A stretch of 64,000 bases of DNA, from NCBI RefSeq assembly GCF_026262645.1, contig NZ_SHNO01000001.1, positions 1,240,001 to 1,304,000 on the forward strand, in the 5' to 3' direction. The notes beneath the pieces were generated by a model. The model had not been told where the DNA came from. It ran no database searches and was given only the letters and a program-made list of their open reading frames with translations. The DNA is from Candidatus Marimicrobium litorale. GTDB lineage: Bacteria > Pseudomonadota > Gammaproteobacteria > Pseudomonadales > Halieaceae. The position numbers were made by a program, and so were the translations under genes. Positions 36,772 to 47,366 of this stretch are shown one piece after another (position 1 is the stretch's first letter; each line of letters starts with the position of its first letter).

Positions 36772-37890
36772 CTACAACACTGCCTGAGGGTAAGACCCAA
36801 GCGGTTTCAGCATAATGGACTGCTCTTCCAGCTCCAGCATGATCGCAGCGATATTCTCATCATGCAGGTGCCCTTCAAACTCGATGAAAAATACGTAGGC
36901 CCACTTCTCCGTTCGCGAAGGCCGGGTATCGATTCGAGTCAGGCTGACATCTCCTCGGCGAAAAGGCTCCAAAAGATGGAACAAAGCACCGGGCTTGTTG
37001 CGGCTCGAAACAATAATAGACGTCTTGTCACGACCGCTGGGCGGCACGATATCACGTCCGATAATCAGGAAACGCGTGGTGTTGTCTGAATAGTCCTCTA
37101 TGTGGGTTGCCAGTTTTTCCAAACCGTAAAGCTCTGCCGCCATTTCCCCTGCCACCGCCGCAATACCGGCATGCTCTGATGCGAGGCGCGCCGCCTCGCC
37201 ATTGCTACTCACCGCCTCGCGCTCCACGGCAGGCCAGTGTTTATCCAACCAATTACGGCACTGGGCAAGAGCCTGCTGGTGGGCGCAGATGCGCTCCACA
37301 CCCTGCTCTACCGTCGCGGCACTAGCGAGCAGGTGTAGATCAATAGACAACTCAACCTCTCCCGCAATTTTCAGCGAGGAATCTATAAAGTTGTCCAAGG
37401 TATGACTCACCATTCCCTCTGTAGAATTTTCAACCGGGACTACACCGTAGTTACACTCCCCGGATTCCACCTGTGCAAAGACCGCGTCGATGGTAGCCTG
37501 GGGGACACAGACGGCAGCATGTCCGAAATGTTTGATCGTAGCGGCCTGCGTGAAAGTACCCTCAGGGCCGAGGAAAGCGGTATGCAGGGGCCTTTCAAGG
37601 GCCAGGCAGGCGGACATAATCTCGCGAAAGATGTGCGCCACACTGCCGCCGTCTAATGGCCCGGTATTGCGGCTAATAATATTCGCCAGAACCTGAGCTT
37701 CCCGCTCTGGGCGGTAGAATACTGGCGTTGTATTCCTGTCGCCCGGGGCCAACGCAGCAGCGGACTCTGCCATCTTGATCTCCGCCACCTGCTGGGCACA
37801 CTCGGCCCGGCGATTGATCAGCGCCTGAATTTCGCGGTCAATAGCATCAATGTCTGCCCTGACCTGTTCTAAAGCCTTATCTTTTTCCAT
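36772..37890 (-). CDS. pheA: Chorismate mutase/prephenate dehydratase (P-protein)
   Basis: Bifunctional enzyme of phenylalanine synthesis, 372 residues. The AroQ-type chorismate mutase domain occupies about 5-100 (RADIDAIDREIQALINRRAEC), prephenate dehydratase about 105-285 (FLGPEGTFTQAA, NSTEGMVSHTLD, DNTTRFLIIG with the catalytic Thr-Arg-Phe), and a C-terminal ACT domain (GALFHLLEPFRRGDVSLTRIDTRPSR) that should bind Phe for feedback control. Upstream are 256 noncoding bases, then serC. The hisC gene that sits here in Pseudomonas is absent. Confidence 0.97.
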   Translation of the reverse strand: MEKDKALEQVRADIDAIDREIQALINRRAECAQQVAEIKMAESAAALAPGDRNTTPVFYRPEREAQVLANIISRNTGPLDGGSVAHIFREIMSACLALERPLHTAFLGPEGTFTQAATIKHFGHAAVCVPQATIDAVFAQVESGECNYGVVPVENSTEGMVSHTLDNFIDSSLKIAGEVELSIDLHLLASAATVEQGVERICAHQQALAQCRNWLDKHWPAVEREAVSSNGEAARLASEHAGIAAVAGEMAAELYGLEKLATHIEDYSDNTTRFLIIGRDIVPPSGRDKTSIIVSSRNKPGALFHLLEPFRRGDVSLTRIDTRPSRTEKWAYVFFIEFEGHLHDENIAAIMLELEEQSIMLKPLGSYPQAVL

Positions 37891-38146
37891 CTTGCCTGAT
37901 CATCGCGTCTCTATGTGCTGTCCTGGGCCCGGGACCTCCGTAAAAAAACGATTTACGGCGTGCAAGGGCACGGTAAGCCAGACCGGTATTCTCACTAATT
38001 TAGTCCCGAAACGGAAGTGCACAATTCCCTCCGTTGCAACGGATTCGCGCGCAATGCTTGGATACAGCGTACTCATATCCCCCACCGGCGGAGATCAGAT
38101 CGCTTGCCTGACGGCGTCAGCACCCGGTCAAAACCCACGATTGGGC

Positions 38147-39226
38147 CTAACCGTGACGGGCTTCGAAACCCTGCATAAACGCAATAAGGGCATCAACGGC
38201 GGCTTCCGGTACCGCGTTATAAACGCTGGCACGCATCCCACCCACCGAGCGATGCCCCTTGAGATTTAAAAGTCCGGCGGCCTCGGATTCGCTAAGAAAA
38301 GCCTTATCGAGATTGGCATCCGCCAGAGTAAACGGGATGTTCATCAGGGAGCGACTGGCCAGTTCCACCGGATTGGCATAAAAGTCACTGCTATCAATCG
38401 CCGTATACAGCTTTTCTGCCTTGCGTCGGTTGAGCACTTCCATGGCCGTCAATCCACCCTGCTCTTCCAGCCAGTCGAAAACCAAGGCAGCAAGGTAGAG
38501 GGAGAAGGTAGGCGGTGTATTGTACATAGAGTCATTTTCGTCAGCCGTTTGCCAGTTGAGCATCGCCGGGCAAAGGGCATGCGCTTTGCCCAGTAGGTCG
38601 CGACGCACAATTACCAGCGTCAGACCGGCAGGGCCTATGTTTTTCTGCGCGCCCGCGTAGATAGCGCCGTATTCCTCCACCGCCACAGGACGAGACAGGA
38701 TTGTTGAGGACATGTCGCCCACCAGTGGCACATTTACCTGGGGTACCCACGAGAATTCGACGCCACCGATCGTTTCATTTGGCGTGAAGTGCAAGTAAGC
38801 CGCGTCGCTGTCCAACTGCCACAATTGCGGATCCGGTATGGTAGAAAATTGAGTTTCCTCGGAGCTTGCGACAACGTTCACGGCGCCGAAGCGCTTGGCC
38901 TCGGCAATCGCTTTCTTGGACCACTGCCCGGTATTGACGTAATCGGCGCCAAGGCTGTCCCCCAACAAGTTTAAGGGTACCGCTGAAAACTGCGTGCTGG
39001 CACCGCCCTGCAGAAACAGCACGGCGTAATCATCGGTAATGGACAACAGCTTCCGCAGCGTGCGCTCCGCGTGCTCGGCGACACCCACTACCTCAGGACT
39101 GCGATGGCTCATCTCCATGAAAGAAAGCCCACAGCCGTGCCAATTCAGCATATCTTCCCGGGCAATTTCCAAAACGGGCTCCGGCAATGCAGCCGGACCC
39201 GCGCAAAAATTAAAACTACGCGACAT
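38147..39226 (-). CDS. serC: Phosphoserine aminotransferase
   Basis: PLP-dependent transaminase of serine (and pyridoxine) synthesis, 359 residues (362 in E. coli). MSRSFNFCAGPAALPEPVLE is the typical N terminus, and the PLP lysine lies in AGAQKNIGPAGLTLVIVRRDLLG. It starts 41 bases after the gyrA stop, the usual gyrA-serC-pheA order. pdxJ, which acts in the same vitamin B6 route, is also in this window. Confidence 0.97.
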   Translation of the reverse strand: MSRSFNFCAGPAALPEPVLEIAREDMLNWHGCGLSFMEMSHRSPEVVGVAEHAERTLRKLLSITDDYAVLFLQGGASTQFSAVPLNLLGDSLGADYVNTGQWSKKAIAEAKRFGAVNVVASSEETQFSTIPDPQLWQLDSDAAYLHFTPNETIGGVEFSWVPQVNVPLVGDMSSTILSRPVAVEEYGAIYAGAQKNIGPAGLTLVIVRRDLLGKAHALCPAMLNWQTADENDSMYNTPPTFSLYLAALVFDWLEEQGGLTAMEVLNRRKAEKLYTAIDSSDFYANPVELASRSLMNIPFTLADANLDKAFLSESEAAGLLNLKGHRSVGGMRASVYNAVPEAAVDALIAFMQGFEARHG

Positions 39227-39267
39227 CGTCTATTCCTCAGGGACTATTTTTTAGCGAAAAAGGTATC

Positions 39268-41862
39268 TCAATCGACAGGATTGTCAGGGGCCGGCTCGCC
39301 GGCACTATCATCTGATTCTGGCTCGAGTTCGGGTTCGGGCTCCTCGATACGCTGTATACCGACCAGTTGCTCGCCGCCCTTGGTACGCACAATGCGAACG
39401 CCCTGAGTATTGCGTCCCTGAATTGACACCTCATCGACACGGGTGCGAACCAGGGTGCCCTGGTTTGAAATCAGCATCAACTCGTCTCCGGCAAAGACCT
39501 GTACAGCTCCCACCATCATGCCATTTCGCTCACTGGTAGACATCGCTATCAAGCCCTTTCCACCGCGGCCCTTGGTGGGAAAATCGGACACCTCAGTACG
39601 CTTGCCGTATCCGGTTTCACTTACCGTGAGCACCAGGCCGCTCTCCCGGGGAATAATCAGGGAGATCATCTTGTGCTCTGATGCAAGCCGGATACCCCGA
39701 ATGCCGCGAGCCGTGCGGCCCATAGACCGCACATCTGTTTCGCGGAAGCGCACGGCCTTGCCTTCTGTGCTAAACAACATCACGTCACTGTCTCCCTGCG
39801 TGATCGCGGTGCCAACCAGTACATCGCCCTCCTCCAACTGGAGGGCGCGAAGCCCCACGCTGCGCTGTCGGGCAAAGTCGGTGAGTGGTGTCTTCTTGAC
39901 TGTGCCGTTGGCGGTCGCCATAAAAATAAAGTGGCCCTCGGTATACTCTTCTACGGGAAGAATAGATGTGACTCGCTCGCCCTCTTCCAGAGGCAGCAGA
40001 TTTACCATTGGACGCCCACGAGAGTTACGTCCGGCAAGCGGAATATGAAAAACCTTCAACCAATAGACCTTGCCGAGATTGGAGAAGCAAAGAATGGTGG
40101 CATGAGTGCTGGCGATCAGGAGGTGCTCGACAAAATCCTCGTCCTTTACCTGCGTCGCCGATTTACCCATCCCACCGCGACGCTGAGCCTGGTAATCGCT
40201 CAGGGGTTGTGTCTTGGCATATCCCGCGTGGGAAATCGTCACGACACGATCCTCTTTCGTAATCAGGTCTTCCACGGTGAGGTCATGCTTAGAGGCGGTA
40301 ATCTCAGTGCGGCGCTCATCCCCATACTCGGTGACGATTTCTTCTAACTCCTCTCTGATCACCAGCTTGAGACGCTCCGGATCAGACAGAATATCGAGAT
40401 AATCAGCAATTTCCTGCAGTTTTTCCTGATACTCGTTGAGCAGTTTTTCATGCTCCAAACCCGTCAAGCGGTGCAGACGCAGATCCAGAATTGCCTGAGC
40501 CTGGGCCGGCGACAGGTGGTATTGGCCATCACGCAGTCCGTATTGGGCCTCCAGCTCATCAGGTCGACAGGCATCGTCGCCGGCGCGCTCCAACATGCCC
40601 AGCACGTCCCCGGGCGCCCAGGCCTGCGCGAGCAGCTTCTCCCGCGCTTCCTGAGAGGTTGGCGAAGCCTTGATCAACTCAATGATAGGGTCGATGTTAC
40701 TCAAAGCGATTGCGAGACCTTCGAGGATGTGGCCGCGCTCACGCGCTTTGCGCAACAGGTAAATGGTGCGGCGAGTCACCACCTCACGGCGATGGCGGAC
40801 AAAGGCTTCGAGCACCTCTTTGAGATTCAGGACCTTGGGCTGGCCATCAACCAACGCCACCATATTGATGCCAAATACCGACTGCATGGCGGTCTGGGCA
40901 TACAGATTATTAAGCACCACGTCGCCGATTTCGCCACGGCGAAGCTCTATCACCACGCGCATGCCATCTTTATCCGATTCATCACGCAGCTCTGTAATGC
41001 CCTCGATAGATTTATCTTTAACGAGCTCGGCGATGCGCTCAATCAAACGCGCCTTGTTCAACTGATAGGGCAGCTCGTGGATAATAATGGTATCCCGGCT
41101 GCGCTTCTCATCAGGAATCACCTCGGCCTTGGCTCTCACATAGATACGACCGCGACCGGTTCGGTACGCCTGTATGATCCCGGCGCGGCCATTAATAATT
41201 CCCGCGGTGGGGAAATCAGGCCCCGGAATATGTTCCATCAGCTCGTCCACGGTGAGATCGGGATCCCTGATGAGCGCGAGACAACCACTGACCACCTCTG
41301 TCAGATTATGAGGCGGTATATTGGTCGCCATACCCACCGCAATGCCCGATGATCCGTTGATCAGCAGGTTGGGTACCCGGGTAGGCATGACCGCGGGTAT
41401 AAGCTCAGTGCCATCATAGTTCTCAACGAAATCGACAGTCTCCTTGTCGAGGTCCGCAAGTATTGCGTGCGCGATCTTGCGCATACGGATCTCTGTGTAC
41501 CGCATCGCGGCCGCAGAATCGCCGTCGACGGATCCAAAGTTGCCCTGTCCGTCTACCAGCATGTAGCGCAGGGAAAACGGCTGAGCCATACGCACAATCG
41601 TGTCATAAACCGCCGAATCACCATGGGGATGATATTTACCAATCACATCACCTACCACGCGAGCCGACTTTTTATAGGATTTGTTCCAGTCATTATTCAA
41701 CTCGTTCATCGCAAACAGGACACGCCTGTGCACTGGCTTCAGGCCGTCGCGCACGTCAGGAAGTGCCCGACCGACGATAACGCTCATGGCGTAATCGAGG
41801 TAAGACTTCTTCATCTCGTCCTCGATGTTGACGGGCAGTATTTCTTTGGCTATTTCACCCAT
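39268..41862 (-). CDS. gyrA: DNA gyrase subunit A
   Basis: Breakage-reunion subunit of gyrase, 864 residues (875 in E. coli). The catalytic Tyr122 lies in [11 protein letters not shown]. Residue numbering equals E. coli through the quinolone region, [10 protein letters not shown], with Ser83 and Asp87, the drug-sensitive forms. The C-terminal beta-pinwheel has GyrA-box repeats (QRRGGMGK at the first blade, [10 protein letters not shown] later), followed by an acidic tail rich in Glu/Pro. It is divergent from the deaminase operon. Confidence 0.98.
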   Translation of the reverse strand: MGEIAKEILPVNIEDEMKKSYLDYAMSVIVGRALPDVRDGLKPVHRRVLFAMNELNNDWNKSYKKSARVVGDVIGKYHPHGDSAVYDTIVRMAQPFSLRYMLVDGQGNFGSVDGDSAAAMRYTEIRMRKIAHAILADLDKETVDFVENYDGTELIPAVMPTRVPNLLINGSSGIAVGMATNIPPHNLTEVVSGCLALIRDPDLTVDELMEHIPGPDFPTAGIINGRAGIIQAYRTGRGRIYVRAKAEVIPDEKRSRDTIIIHELPYQLNKARLIERIAELVKDKSIEGITELRDESDKDGMRVVIELRRGEIGDVVLNNLYAQTAMQSVFGINMVALVDGQPKVLNLKEVLEAFVRHRREVVTRRTIYLLRKARERGHILEGLAIALSNIDPIIELIKASPTSQEAREKLLAQAWAPGDVLGMLERAGDDACRPDELEAQYGLRDGQYHLSPAQAQAILDLRLHRLTGLEHEKLLNEYQEKLQEIADYLDILSDPERLKLVIREELEEIVTEYGDERRTEITASKHDLTVEDLITKEDRVVTISHAGYAKTQPLSDYQAQRRGGMGKSATQVKDEDFVEHLLIASTHATILCFSNLGKVYWLKVFHIPLAGRNSRGRPMVNLLPLEEGERVTSILPVEEYTEGHFIFMATANGTVKKTPLTDFARQRSVGLRALQLEEGDVLVGTAITQGDSDVMLFSTEGKAVRFRETDVRSMGRTARGIRGIRLASEHKMISLIIPRESGLVLTVSETGYGKRTEVSDFPTKGRGGKGLIAMSTSERNGMMVGAVQVFAGDELMLISNQGTLVRTRVDEVSIQGRNTQGVRIVRTKGGEQLVGIQRIEEPEPELEPESDDSAGEPAPDNPVD

Positions 41863-41979
41863 GTGCTAAGACTTCCTTGAGGGACTGCGAACGCATTTTA
41901 TCTGGCGCGACCGGGTCTCTTAAACGGACCATTTCCGGCGCGTATTCACATGCTCTGCGAACCTTGAATCGAAGGCCGA

Positions 41980-41985
41980 ATTATA
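41980..41985 (-). promoter_or_regulatory. Possible -10 element of the gyrA promoter
   Basis: Perfect TATAAT on the minus strand about 118 bases before the gyrA start, inside the 297-base divergent region. No consensus -35 is seen. A weaker plus-strand TATACT (42064-42069) could serve the deaminase gene. Confidence 0.35.
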
Positions 41986-42159
41986 CGTGAATTTACGCCC
42001 TCCCCGCTACGCTTTATGACTAAAAAACGCGCCCCGGGAGGACCGTGCGGAGGCATTTGCGGTTATACTCTGCCGCAGGCCGCTCCCGCCGCCTGGGCTG
42101 CACTGCCCCGGAGCACTCAATCAAGGGAACACGCGCGCCAGACAACGGGAAAATTTCTC

Positions 42160-43494
42160 ATGGCCCCATCAGTCACAACTGTGGACATTCTGCTCAGGCC
42201 ACGCTGGATCGTGCCTGTTATACCCCGAGGTGTGGTGCTTGAAGACCACTGCCTGGCCATTACGGGCGACAGTATTTCCGCTCTGCTGCCAAGGCAGGAG
42301 GCTGACAGACTGGACGCTCGGGAGATTATTGATCTGCCCGGGCATGCGCTTACACCGGGGTTGATCAACTGCCACGGGCATGCCGGAATGAGTCTGTTGC
42401 GAGGTTTTGCTGACGATTTACCGTTGATGCCCTGGTTGCAGGACCACATCTGGCCCGCCGAAAAAGCACACGTCAGCGCACAATTCGCCGCCGATGGCAT
42501 GGAACTGGCTGTTGCAGAGATGGCCCGCAGCGGCACCACCACCTTTTCTGACCAGTTCCTGTTTCCCGATACCGGGGCTTCGACAGCGCAAAGACTTGGC
42601 ATGCGCAGCCAGATCGCGTTTCCCATCTGGAATTTCGCCACACAGTGGGCCAACAATACGGATGAATACATCAGTAAAGGTCTCGCTGTGCGCGACCAGT
42701 TCAAACATAGCCCGTTAGTGCACATCGCGTTTGGGCCTCACGCGCCTTACACGGTCGACGAAAAAGACCTCGCCCGGGTCGCCATCCTCGCGTCCGAACT
42801 GGATGCCGTGGTTCATATTCATCTGCATGAAACCCGCGAAGAGGTGTTACAGGCGGTGGAACAGAACGGCGAGCGTCCACTGGATACGCTGCACCGGATT
42901 GGACTACTGGGGCCCCGAGCACAGTGCGTGCATATGACAGACCTTGGAAGCCAGGATATCGAACTACTGGCGGCTACGGGCAGTCACGTGGTGCACTGCC
43001 CCCAATCCAATATGAAATTGGCCTCTGGAATCTGCCGGGTCACCGAACTGATGGCTCAGGGTATTAACGTCGCACTGGGCACGGACAGTGCAGCCAGCAA
43101 TAACGACCTCAACATGTTTGGCGAAATGCAGGCAGCCGCCCTGCTGGCCAAAGTAGCCACACGGGATGCAACCACCCTGCCTGCGGCGGACACGCTGGCT
43201 ATGGCAACCATTAACGGCGCCAGGGCAATGGGGCTTGAGGATCAAATCGGCAGTCTCGAACCGGGCAAGCAGGCCGATGTGATCGCCGTCGACCTCACGG
43301 GCCCCGAAACACAGCCCGTTTACAATCCCCTGTCACAGTTGGTCTACTCCTGTAATGGCAGCCAAGTGACGCAAAGCTGGGTGGCAGGACAGGCTATCAT
43401 GCGCGATCGCGAGCTACTGCAGATTGATCTGGACGCATTAGCCACCCGTGTTGACGACTGGCAACAGCGCATTAACGCCACACCGAGAGGGTGA
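42160..43494 (+). CDS. 5-methylthioadenosine/S-adenosylhomocysteine deaminase family amidohydrolase
   Basis: TRZ/ATZ-type metal amidohydrolase, 444 residues, cytoplasmic. Metal-site HGH is in INCHGHAGMSLLRG, a further His in HIHLHETREE, and the catalytic Asp in GTDSAASNNDLNMFGEM. The frame extends 48 codons upstream with unlike composition; the ATG at 42160-42162 gives MAPSVTTVDILL, fitting the family. The gene order deaminase-ubiG-mupP-yciK equals P. aeruginosa PA3170-PA3173; PA3170 is a methylthioadenosine deaminase, so the same purine-salvage role is likely. Linking it to ubiG suggests handling of SAM by-products. Confidence 0.9.
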   Translation: MAPSVTTVDILLRPRWIVPVIPRGVVLEDHCLAITGDSISALLPRQEADRLDAREIIDLPGHALTPGLINCHGHAGMSLLRGFADDLPLMPWLQDHIWPAEKAHVSAQFAADGMELAVAEMARSGTTTFSDQFLFPDTGASTAQRLGMRSQIAFPIWNFATQWANNTDEYISKGLAVRDQFKHSPLVHIAFGPHAPYTVDEKDLARVAILASELDAVVHIHLHETREEVLQAVEQNGERPLDTLHRIGLLGPRAQCVHMTDLGSQDIELLAATGSHVVHCPQSNMKLASGICRVTELMAQGINVALGTDSAASNNDLNMFGEMQAAALLAKVATRDATTLPAADTLAMATINGARAMGLEDQIGSLEPGKQADVIAVDLTGPETQPVYNPLSQLVYSCNGSQVTQSWVAGQAIMRDRELLQIDLDALATRVDDWQQRINATPRG

Positions 43495-43496
43495 CA

Positions 43497-44210
43497 ATGA
43501 ACAATCCGGCTAATGTCGACCTGCAGGAAATTGCTAAATTTGAGGCACTTGCCTCCCGCTGGTGGGATCACAATGGCGAATTTCGACCCCTGCACGAAAT
43601 CAACCCCCTGCGGGCCAACTTTATCGATCAACACTCCCCGGTGGCGGGAAACCGCCTGGTGGACGTCGGATGCGGCGGCGGCATTCTAGCTGAGTCTATG
43701 GCCCAGCGGGGTGCCGCAGTGACAGGCATAGACATGGGAGAGGCGCCCCTGTCCGTCGCCAGAATGCACGGACTGGAATCAGGGGTCGAGGTGAACTATC
43801 GGCAAAGTACCGCAGAAAATCTGGCTGCGGAGGAAGCAGGCACCTACGATATCGCCTGCTGTCTCGAAATGCTGGAGCACGTGCCAGACCCCGGCGCAGT
43901 CATTGCCGCCTGCGCCGCACTCACGCGCCCCGGGGGCTCGTTGTATTTCTCCACGATCAATCGCAACCCAAAGGCCTTTGCCTTTGCGATTGTCGGCGCC
44001 GAGCATATCTTGAAACTATTACCCGCAGGCACTCACGAGTACGCTAAATTCATTAAGCCATCAGAACTTGCAGGCTGGTTGCGTGAGGCCGGGCTGGTAC
44101 TGGAGGGCATGACCGGGCTGACCTACAACCCCCTGACCAGTCGCTACCGACTCAATGACAGGGATGTGAGTGTGAATTACATGGTCCGTGCGAGCAAACC
44201 CGATCAATGA
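43497..44210 (+). CDS. ubiG: Ubiquinone biosynthesis O-methyltransferase
   Basis: SAM-dependent methyltransferase doing both O-methylations of ubiquinone synthesis, 237 residues. MNNPANVDLQEIAKFEALASRWWD and the SAM-binding LVDVGCGGGILAESMA are diagnostic. A GTG two codons earlier overlaps the deaminase stop, but the ATG at 43497-43499 has GAGAGG at good spacing and is chosen. It overlaps mupP as ATGA. Confidence 0.97.
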   Translation: MNNPANVDLQEIAKFEALASRWWDHNGEFRPLHEINPLRANFIDQHSPVAGNRLVDVGCGGGILAESMAQRGAAVTGIDMGEAPLSVARMHGLESGVEVNYRQSTAENLAAEEAGTYDIACCLEMLEHVPDPGAVIAACAALTRPGGSLYFSTINRNPKAFAFAIVGAEHILKLLPAGTHEYAKFIKPSELAGWLREAGLVLEGMTGLTYNPLTSRYRLNDRDVSVNYMVRASKPDQ

Positions 44211-44896
44211 ATCATGACAACAAGCGTTTCACAGGCACACTGAAGGCAGTCCTGTTCGATCTCGATGGCACGCTGGTTGATACCGCCGATGAATTCGTAC
44301 CCGTTGTACAAACCCTGCGCGCAGAACATGGCCAGGGGCCCATGGAGCCCGGTCGAATTCGCTCCTCGGTATCCAACGGTGCTCGGGCATTGGTCAGTCT
44401 CGGGCTAGGCATCACTGAAGACACGCCCGGTTTCGAGGAAAAGCGCCTGCGATTACTCGAGCTTTACAGCGAGGTAGTAGGCACTCTTGCCTCACCCTAC
44501 CCCGGCATAGACGCCTTACTACACGCACTGCAAGCCCGCGGCATAGGCTGGGGAATATCCACTAACAAGCCGCGCCCCTACACCGAGCCTCTACTTGAGA
44601 AACTGAATATTCAACCTGCACCCGGGAGTGTTGTCTGCCCGGAGGACGTTACGCACCGTAAACCCCATCCGGAATCACTGTACAAAAATTGCAAAGACCT
44701 GCAATGCGCACCGCACGAGGCGATATATATCGGCGATCACCGTCGTGATATCGAGGCAGGCAAGCGTGCCGGCATGTTTACTATTGCCGCCGCTTACGGA
44801 TACATAGAACCCGGCGATAATGCCGCAGACTGGGGCGCCGATGCGCAGGCAAACAGCAGCGCCGCGCTGGCTGAAATGATTCTTGGAAAACAATAA
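44207..44896 (+). CDS. mupP: N-acetylmuramic acid 6-phosphate phosphatase
   Basis: HAD-family phosphatase, 229 residues, that makes N-acetylmuramate in the peptidoglycan recycling bypass described in Pseudomonas. The HAD motif I is LFDLDGTLVDT, motif II Thr/Ser in GWGISTNK, motif III Lys in HRKPHPE, and motif IV YIGDHRRDIEAG. The neighbourhood (after ubiG, four-base overlap, before yciK) is that of P. aeruginosa mupP. It could otherwise be a phosphoglycolate phosphatase, but position favours MupP. Confidence 0.88.
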   Translation: MNHDNKRFTGTLKAVLFDLDGTLVDTADEFVPVVQTLRAEHGQGPMEPGRIRSSVSNGARALVSLGLGITEDTPGFEEKRLRLLELYSEVVGTLASPYPGIDALLHALQARGIGWGISTNKPRPYTEPLLEKLNIQPAPGSVVCPEDVTHRKPHPESLYKNCKDLQCAPHEAIYIGDHRRDIEAGKRAGMFTIAAAYGYIEPGDNAADWGADAQANSSAALAEMILGKQ

Positions 44897-44907
44897 CAGG
44901 ACGTACC

Positions 44908-45666
44908 ATGGACGTTTCGATAATACCCACCGATTACCAACCTCGCGCAGACCTGATGAAAGGAAAGAACATTCTAGTTACCGGCGCGGGTGATGGTATC
45001 GGCCGCGCAGCTGCCATGGCCTATGCCGCACATGGTGCCACCGTGCTACTACTGGGTCGCACCGCAAGCAAGCTTGAGGCCGTATACGATGCAATCGAAG
45101 CTTCCGGCGCTCCCAAGCCAGCCATGATCGAAATAGATTTCGCCACCGCTCCGGAACAGAGCTACATCGACCTCGCGACTGAACTCGGGGGTGAGTTCAA
45201 GCATCTCGACGGACTACTGCACAACGCGGCATTGCTCGGCGACCGCCGCTCTATACAAAGTGCGGGGTACGCCGACTGGCAGGACGTCATGCAGGTCAAT
45301 GTGAATGCCCAGTTCATTCTTACGCGCACCTTGCTACCGCTGTTAAACCTTGCAGAAAGCGCATCGTTGATTTTCACTTCATCCTCAGTGGGGCGGGTTG
45401 GCAAGGCGTACTGGGGTTCCTATGCCGTCTCTAAATTTGCCACTGAGGGCTTAATGCAAGTACTGGCCGGGGAACTTGAAAATACGTCCAACATCAGGGT
45501 GAACAGCCTCAATCCTAGGGCGACCAACACGGCAATGCGCCGGGCCGCGTTCCCAGCGGAAACACCCACCGACAACCCGTCACCGGAAGATATCATGCAG
45601 GGTTACCTGTTTCTCATGGGCGACGACAGCGCTGGCATTACCGGCAGGACGTTTGACGTCCGTTAG
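44908..45666 (+). CDS. yciK: YciK-like short-chain dehydrogenase
   Basis: Classical SDR of 252 residues with the cofactor motif ILVTGAGDGIGRAAA, catalytic Ser in FTSSSVGR and Tyr/Lys in YAVSK. YciK-family length and start (PTDYQPRADLMKGKNILVTG). Its substrate in E. coli is not established. It is last in the plus-strand unit with mupP; the stop overlaps the convergent rluB stop by four bases. Confidence 0.88.
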   Translation: MDVSIIPTDYQPRADLMKGKNILVTGAGDGIGRAAAMAYAAHGATVLLLGRTASKLEAVYDAIEASGAPKPAMIEIDFATAPEQSYIDLATELGGEFKHLDGLLHNAALLGDRRSIQSAGYADWQDVMQVNVNAQFILTRTLLPLLNLAESASLIFTSSSVGRVGKAYWGSYAVSKFATEGLMQVLAGELENTSNIRVNSLNPRATNTAMRRAAFPAETPTDNPSPEDIMQGYLFLMGDDSAGITGRTFDVR

Positions 45667-46568
45667 CGTCCGCCTTTCCGCGCAGCGCCACGACCAGTGC
45701 GCTTACCAAACTGACGCTCCATAACGTCACGCTCTCTCGCCGTGGCCCGCTTGATTTTTTTCGTTGGTAAATCGACCAGGCGATACAGTGACTTGATATC
45801 GGCTTCGTCCATTTCCTGCCACTGTCCCTGCTTGACTCTTGAAGGTATAAATACATTCCCGTAGCGCACGCGCTTGAGGCGCGACACGGTCAGTCCCTGG
45901 GATTCCCATAGACGTCTGACCTCGCGATTACGGCCCTCCATCAACACCACGTAATACCAGCGGTTTATCCCGTCACCTTCACCTTCCTGGATATCGGTAA
46001 AACGCGCTACCCCATCGTCCAGCCTCACACCTTCGAGCATACTTTGCAGCATCTCGGGCTTCACATCGCCCATGACACGCACCATGTACTCTCTCTCAAC
46101 CTGAGAAGAAGGATGCATCAGACCGTTAGCCAGCTCTCCATCGGTGGTAAAGATCAACAAGCCGGACGTATTAAAGTCGAGGCGGCCAACTGAAATCCAA
46201 CGACCTGGTTTGAGCGGCGGCAGGCGCCGGAACACCGTGGGGCGTCCTTCCGGATCGTCCCGAGAACAGATTTCACCGGTGGGTTTATGGTAGAGAATGC
46301 AGCGCACTTCCTCAGCAGCGCCGGTTGCCAAAGGGCGGCCATCGACACTGATACGGTCACGATCTCCGACCCGGTCACCCAATGTGGCCGCCTTGCCGTT
46401 CACCGTTATCCTGCGCGCCTCGATCCACCGCTCCATCTCGCGCCGAGAGCCAAAGCCCGCGCGTGCCAGTACTTTCTGCAGTTTTTCACCCGCAACAGGC
46501 AACGCCGCTTCGGTCTTCGAAGATCGTGGCGGACTGCCGGACGCATGTCTGGTGGTCTTGTCGGGCAT
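45663..46568 (-). CDS. rluB: 23S rRNA pseudouridine(2605) synthase
   Basis: RsuA-family pseudouridine synthase, 301 residues. It has an N-terminal S4 RNA-binding domain (EKLQKVLARAGFGSRREMERWI), the catalytic Asp in VGRLDFNTSGLLIFTTDGEL, and a basic C-terminal tail (RTGRGAARKGGR). It follows scpB by a few bases on the minus strand, a conserved scpA-scpB-rluB order. Confidence 0.95.
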   Translation of the reverse strand: MPDKTTRHASGSPPRSSKTEAALPVAGEKLQKVLARAGFGSRREMERWIEARRITVNGKAATLGDRVGDRDRISVDGRPLATGAAEEVRCILYHKPTGEICSRDDPEGRPTVFRRLPPLKPGRWISVGRLDFNTSGLLIFTTDGELANGLMHPSSQVEREYMVRVMGDVKPEMLQSMLEGVRLDDGVARFTDIQEGEGDGINRWYYVVLMEGRNREVRRLWESQGLTVSRLKRVRYGNVFIPSRVKQGQWQEMDEADIKSLYRLVDLPTKKIKRATARERDVMERQFGKRTGRGAARKGGR

Positions 46569-46573
46569 GCCAA

Positions 46574-47365
46574 TCAGGTCTGCGGGCTGGGGTCTAGCGG
46601 AACCGCGTCACGGGGCTCTTCGGATTCAGGGCCGGCTGACTCACTGCGCTCGGCTTCGCCATCGCCGCCCTGAACCGCGCGCTGCTCGAGGTCCTCAGCA
46701 GCCTCGGCCAGCGTAAGCGATTCGGCCTCCTGGTCTGTTCCTGGATGCTCAGTGCCCCCCACGACGGTCAGACTGGGGCGATCTTCATCACCCTCAGGCG
46801 CCTGCAGTTCGCCAAAACCGAGCTCCGCATTCAGTGTGTCCAGATCACGGATTTCGGCGAGGGCGGGCAACTGGTCCAGGCTTTTCAGGTTGAAATAATC
46901 CAGGAACTGCTTGGTCGTAGCGTACATAGCGGGGCGACCGGGGACATCCCGGTGACCCACAACGCGTATCCACTCACGCTCATGGAGCGTTTTAATGATA
47001 TTGGTACTGACCGCTACCCCTCGAATTTCCTCGATTTCACCCCGGGTAATCGGTTGTCGATAGGCCATAAGCGCCAGGGTTTCTAACAGGGCACGGGTAT
47101 AACGCTGGGGTCGCTCGTGCCAGAGCCGCTGGACCCAGGGTGCAAGAGGCTGACGCACCTGAAAACGAAAACCGCTAGCCACCTCCAGTAATTCAAATCC
47201 ACGGCCGTCACAACGCTCCGCCACTTCCTTGAGCGCCTCACGAATCTCCGCTTTCTCCGGCTGTTCATGTGTCTCGAACAGATCAGCGAGCTGCGACACC
47301 GTCAATGCTTTTCCCGCCGCCAGCAGAGCTCCCTCGAGAATCTGTACCAAGCCTGTTTCCGACAT
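46574..47365 (-). CDS. scpB: Segregation and condensation protein B
   Basis: Winged-helix partner of ScpA in the SMC condensin complex for chromosome segregation, 263 residues. LVQILEGALLAAGKALTVSQLADLF and the second wing region YRQPITRGEIEEIRG are typical. The longer frame upstream is ignored: the ATG at 47363-47365 has GGCGGAG four bases before. The last ~70 residues are an acidic low-complexity tail. It overlaps or abuts the scpA stop. Confidence 0.95.
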   Translation of the reverse strand: MSETGLVQILEGALLAAGKALTVSQLADLFETHEQPEKAEIREALKEVAERCDGRGFELLEVASGFRFQVRQPLAPWVQRLWHERPQRYTRALLETLALMAYRQPITRGEIEEIRGVAVSTNIIKTLHEREWIRVVGHRDVPGRPAMYATTKQFLDYFNLKSLDQLPALAEIRDLDTLNAELGFGELQAPEGDEDRPSLTVVGGTEHPGTDQEAESLTLAEAAEDLEQRAVQGGDGEAERSESAGPESEEPRDAVPLDPSPQT

Positions 47366-47366
47366 A

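Noticed and set aside
37938-37958. Hairpin CCGTAAA/TTTACGG downstream of serC
   Set aside because: No U-run follows the stem, so not called a terminator.
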